This document shows, one piece after another, positions 59,866 to 64,000 of a stretch of DNA of 64,000 bases. The stretch is from contig NC_045147.1 in NCBI RefSeq assembly GCF_008831285.2, forward strand, positions 23,212,981-23,276,980, given 5' to 3'. Made by a program: the position numbers and the translations under genes. Position 1 is the first letter of the stretch, and each line of letters opens with the position of its first letter. This stretch comes from Nymphaea colorata. Lineage: Eukaryota > Streptophyta > Magnoliopsida > Nymphaeales > Nymphaeaceae. The notes below the pieces were generated by a model. The model saw only the letters and a list, made by a program, of their open reading frames with translations. It ran no database searches and was not told where the DNA came from.

Positions 59866-61081
59866 TTCTTCTTTAAAGAACAAATGATCCATTCACATTA
59901 ATGATTGATAAAGAAAGCCAGTGAGGCTTAATAATGATTCAGTTGGAATTTTACTACAAGTGAGTTTGGAGGTAAACAGAAATTGCAAAATAGCTGCACG
60001 GAAAGCAACCCTAAACCCTGTCGGGGGACCGGGAAAAGAGAAGGCTTCTTCCTTTACTCGGGTAGTAGAAATTTCTCCCATTCACTCAAAATATGAATTA
60101 AACAATAGATTCATTCATATAATTTGTTTTGCTTATAGGAATAAGCTCTTGCCAATTAGATTAGAATTTAATAGGCAGCTTCACAAATGAACCCGAATTC
60201 GAGTTAATATCATGTTGGGATTTGTCCATATGATAAAGATCCGCCCTGATCACATATAAAACATCGATGTTTTGCTAGTCACATCTGAATTCAACTTAAC
60301 AATTAAATAGGTTTCACATTGGAGTTCGAATCTGAATCCATTTTCATGCCGTCCAAATTATATAATTAAACAAATTTGGTAAACTCTGGGTTAGACCTGA
60401 ACCCGAACCATTTTCCTCATTCAAATCCGCTCGAACGTTGATGTACGTTAATGTACAAAATATTTTATCAATATCTGGAGTTAAATCTTTTGAATTTAGT
60501 TAGTACCTGAATTTGCAAATCTGAATCATGCGTTTCAAAACCTCAATTATATCTCAAACACGAGGATCAATGTCTATAAAACATTATAATAATTCCTGCA
60601 TCTTTCAAGCCAAAAACTTGGGATCTTCTTCAATATGAAAGATTTGTAATTATAAGATTAAAGACCTTAAAATCTCATATCTCTAAGGTCATCAAAAGCC
60701 TTCTAGTTCGTATTTAAAATTCTTTTAAATCGAAGAAAAACGAAGTTGACAAGTAGCTGCAGGCGACATTCCTCGTTGGGTGTGCCTGATGATCACAGAA
60801 AGTGGATCAAGATGAGGTTTTTTTTTTACCAACCACCAACCCTTCTACTCAAGAAATATTTTCCAGAAAAGCTTACAAAGAGGCTGCTTCTACAAATCTT
60901 TGTGACTTGGCATAAATATGTGAACAGGTTTAGATTTAACTCTTAGAATGAGTGAACGACTGGTTGGTCAACTCCCCACAAAAATTCACTCGCCGAGAGA
61001 GCGGACAAGTGACGACAGAAGAAGATCCAATCGAGAAGAACAGTTGTGGGAACGGGGGTGCCCCACCGCTGCCGTCACCTG

Positions 61082-61088
61082 TATAAAT
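61082..61088 (+). promoter_or_regulatory. TATA box of the universal stress protein gene
   Basis: TATAAAT in CTGTATAAATCG, 71 bases upstream of the start codon, followed by a GA-rich leader. Confidence 0.6.
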
Positions 61089-61158
61089 CGTCGTACAGTG
61101 GAGAGAGTTACAGAAGAAAGCAGAAGAAGAGACGAGAGAAGACGAAGAAGAGGAAACG

Positions 61159-63217
61159 ATGGCAGGAGAGAAATCAGTGTTTCTGGTTGGGATAGACGAG
61201 AGCAAGGAGAGTGTCTACGCTCTGCAGTGGACTCTTGATCACTTCTTTGCTCCTTTCCCACCGGAGGCTCGCCCTTACAAGCTCATCATCCTCCACGCCA
61301 AGCCTGTTGCCACCTCTTATATCGGCCTTGCCGGTCCTGGTTATGCTTTAATCCTTTTTCCTTGTTTTTTTCTTTCTTTCTGTTTTAACTTCTTCTTAAG
61401 CAAGAGGAACAGATTCTTTGATGGGTGTCACCGGATTCTTTTCTACTTGGTGGTTTGCTGTTGATTATTCTTTTCGACTCCCTGTTCTTCTTCTTCTTGA
61501 TTTTGCATTTCTTCTTGGCTTTCCTTTCCCCCATGGATTTGTTGAGTTTTCTTGGTTTGAACTATCGGGTTTCCCCATTTTTTTGTACCATTTTTCCTAT
61601 TTTGTTTTCACTTGTGTTGGAAATAGTTCTTGCGAGTCTGAAACCCATGTTGTTTCAATTATCTCTCTTTTCCTCCGATGATTTTTGGAAAGAGAGAGAG
61701 AGATCTTGGAAAGGTATGGGGGCGAGAGATTGCCGTGTTCATCCTATATCGTCGTCGGCGGCAGTTGCCGTCCTCATTTTTTGGGATTTAGTGTTTCTTT
61801 GACTGCTCGGCGGGTTGCAACTTGCAAGCGATTCACAAGAAGACAGTTTAAGGGTCTTGGCGGAGTTTATTCCTCCACTTTCATAGCTTTTATAGGCTAA
61901 CTGTTCTATTCTCTTCTCTAATTTTTAGGCGCCGCTGATGTCTTACCAATCGTTGAACATGATCTGAAGGCCATAGCTTCTAGGGTTCTTGACAAAGCCA
62001 AGGAGATGTGTCATTCTAAATCTGTAAGTTTTTATTTGAAATCTTTTTTCTTGTTGTTTTGATTATTGTCAATGATCTGATTGATGACGCTGTTCTATCT
62101 GTTCTTCAGATAGATAAACACACCTTCTGTGTCTATGAAGCATAGATACCGTTTGGATTCGACCTAAAACTTGGTTTCGCGCGAAAATCAGGCTTTCCTG
62201 CGGGATTTGTTCGTTCCCTGTTTGTTGGGAAGCTTTTCCCTGTCACGTGGTTCACGGGTTGGTAAAGGGTGGTTCAGTGTTGCAATCGAATTTCTGAATT
62301 TCCCGACACAGGTCTCTTGTTTCCTATAAATAGCCAAATGATGTCTCCAAGTTTCACGCTAACTCCCCCGTCATTGCAGGGAACGTGATTCTTTTTGCTT
62401 CTTCAAGATTTTGTTTCGAAGTTGAAAATATATGTTTAGTTTTAACTCATACTTATCCTTTCATTAATTATTGTTGGTAATGATAATTCTGTGGCTGTTA
62501 GTAGGAATGTGGACAGATAGGATTTAACGGCTAATTAGGCACTGCCTGATCGAATCCAGAATATACAGAAAACAAACTGGAATTTAGATCTTCTCATGTA
62601 ATCAGATCCGATAGAAAGTCCCTTACCAAATTGGAATCCGCTCTGTGATACAATTTAGCTCCAAATTGCCCACATCCCCGCAATTTAATCAAAGAATAAA
62701 AGTAATCAATTGGGATAGTTACTATTTTTCTTTGCGTTTGGGTACCACTCGATCGATTTTTAAGGACGTCCTTTGTCTTCAACATTCAAATTTCATGAAA
62801 ACGTGTGTAATTGCAAATGTAACATACTTTGAAGCTCCCCAAGATGTGAATATTGCCGAGTTGAAAACACAGTTTAGTTAGTGAGGTACCTTAGCCACTA
62901 CGCTTCTGCTTTGTGCATAAATTTCTGTTGTTTGGTGACAAAATCGTCTTCTCCAGTTGTCCTGCATTTCTTGATCTGCAAGACGACTTATGTCTTGATT
63001 CTTCTGTAACCAAATATGGAGTCCCTTCACAAACTTCAGGCTTTGTGCAGGACTATCTTCTCATTGAGCAAAGTTTAAACCGACTGTATGTGCAGGTGCT
63101 TGATTTCACGGCTGAAGTGGTGGAAGGAGATGCCAGGTCGGTTCTCTGCGAGATGGTCGAGAAGCACCACGCAAGCATGCTCATCGTCGGTAGCCATGGC
63201 TATGGAGCGATCAAAAG
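61159..63217 (+). CDS. Universal stress protein A-like protein (3' end outside window)
   Basis: Partial gene, 133 residues visible in three exons: 61159-61339, 61929-62023, 63096-63217; phases 1, 0 and 2 join correctly. UspA-fold proteins bind ATP or AMP and act in stress responses. Seen: the first strand and loop FLVGIDESKESVYALQW (conserved Asp), ADVLPIVEHDLKAIASRVL, then VVEGDARSVLCEMVEKHHASMLIVGSHGYGAIKR. The last piece is the start of the G-x2-G nucleotide-binding motif. The remainder, usually about 25-30 residues completing the binding loop and last strand, should be in a further exon that I did not find in 63218-64000, so it likely lies beyond the window. A TATA box is at 61082. Confidence 0.88.
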
Positions 63218-64000
63218 GTGAATATGAAAATGGAATTTGCAGTTACGAGCTAACCGGTTGCCATTTTGGTCCTGCATTTCGAACTTCGTTACTGTTCTTC
63301 TTCACGGAAGTTTCACGCCCATATCTTTTGAGCCTTGTCCATGTAAAAATTCTGCCGTTGTAATTGTTACTCCGTTTTTGACATACCAACCAGTCATCCT
63401 CTGACTTCTGTCAAGAACTACCTTGCCCATAACCCTCTGCTCATGTTATTGGAACAACTGGTGGACATCTCCACATTGCTGGGATAAGTCAGAAGTCCAT
63501 AACCAGAGACGGCAGCGCCTGTTTCCTCTTTCAAGCCGTTATATTGTGGCATTCATATGCTTGTAACAGTGAGACTTGTGCCAAGATCATTCCAAATGGG
63601 TAACCATTTGAAGTGTCATCTAGCAGTCGACTGGTTGGGGAGTCCTTGAAGTTGAAGAGAAAAAAGTAACTGTATTTCATGAGGAATTGTTTAGCAACAG
63701 TAACTGTATTTCATGAATTTGCCCCATTATATAGGGTCAATCTATAGAATAGTTACATACTGTTATTGTTCCCGAACGAGACCCCTGGTAGTGGTAGAAC
63801 TTTGTCTGCTCCAACTTAGTGTTCCACTTCCATTTTGTGTAGGTTTAATTACTAACAGTCTAGGTTTTAGTTTCTACTAGTATTGCATCGTGAACTTCTG
63901 AAATTGGATTTATTTCTGAACGAGTTTTTTCTCATATGTTTGTGTTTTTTCCTGTTTATGGTATGTCTTACCTCCACAACACTTTGTGCAACTGTCCAGC
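63218..64000 (+). other. Likely last intron of the stress protein gene, no exon found
   Basis: Begins with GTGAAT after the AAAAG exon end. No stretch encodes the expected C-terminal continuation (A-V-L-G-S-V-S-like). No other gene is seen. Confidence 0.45.

Larger units (their letters stand above)
56964..61081. other. Intergenic region between divergent NLA-like and stress-protein genes
   Basis: No gene is supported. Seen: a CAGAGCTAGAATTTTTT repeat piece at 58697-58735, a (CA)n run at about 59080-59095, and a repeat with gggcc/ggccc-rich ends around an AT-rich core (59595-59865). Open frames are short and unrecognised. A segment at 57390-57760 has a TATATAGGA run, but nothing coherent follows. 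Confidence 0.5.

Noticed and set aside
60936-61261. Minus-strand Ser-rich frames over the stress protein promoter
   Set aside because: Shadow frames of the GA-rich leader and first exon of the stress protein gene.

Overview
The window is nuclear DNA of a flowering plant. The genes have many short exons with GT-AG introns and AT-rich intergenic and intronic DNA. There are long (TA)n and (GA/CT)n microsatellites, and every recognisable protein is a plant family member. I cannot place it below angiosperm: coding GC is moderate and not grass-like.

Seven protein genes can be modelled, almost all to exon resolution. In order they are: (1) 8240-16694 (+), a full-length ABC transporter of the plant ABCC4/ABCC14 type, 1504 aa in 11 coding exons. 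(2) 21626-28210 (+), a SUMO protease of the ESD4/ULP1 type, 579 aa in 9 exons. (3) 30270-32696 (-), an intronless organellar P-class PPR protein, 808 aa. (4) 33908-35934 (+), the ribosome-biogenesis factor NOP16, 195 aa in 4 exons, with a telo-box just upstream. (5) 37069-45702 (-), a kinesin-13 (KIN13A-like), 790 aa in 12 exons. (6) 52982-56890 (-), an SPX-RING E3 ligase of the NLA/BAH1 type, 333 aa in 6 exons. (7) 61159-63217 (+), a universal stress protein whose last exon lies beyond the window. The genes are functionally unrelated, as is normal for a plant chromosome arm. PPR and NOP16 are divergently arranged.

Region by region: 1-6950 is gene-poor and repeat-rich (GAGCTCGA-type degenerate repeat, MITE-like pieces, a (TA)59 tract). 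16.7-20.9 kb is intergenic and carries a broken duplicate of one ABCC exon-intron-exon block. Intron 1 of the SUMO protease holds a deleted copia-like LTR element with a recognisable tRNA primer-binding site. 46.6-50.2 kb is intergenic, and 57-61 kb is intergenic.

The most unusual part is 50.2-56.9 kb. The SPX-RING gene has shed several partial copies of itself: a duplicate of exon 1 inside its own intron 1 with a destroyed splice donor; a direct pseudogene copy of exons 2-3 downstream; and a further inverted copy of that pseudogene. The last two form an imperfect inverted repeat with arms of about 0.9 kb. If transcribed, it would fold into a hairpin carrying sequence of the neighbouring ubiquitin-ligase gene. 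This is the layout expected for a young, inverted-duplication-derived small-RNA locus. Whether it is expressed cannot be told from the sequence.
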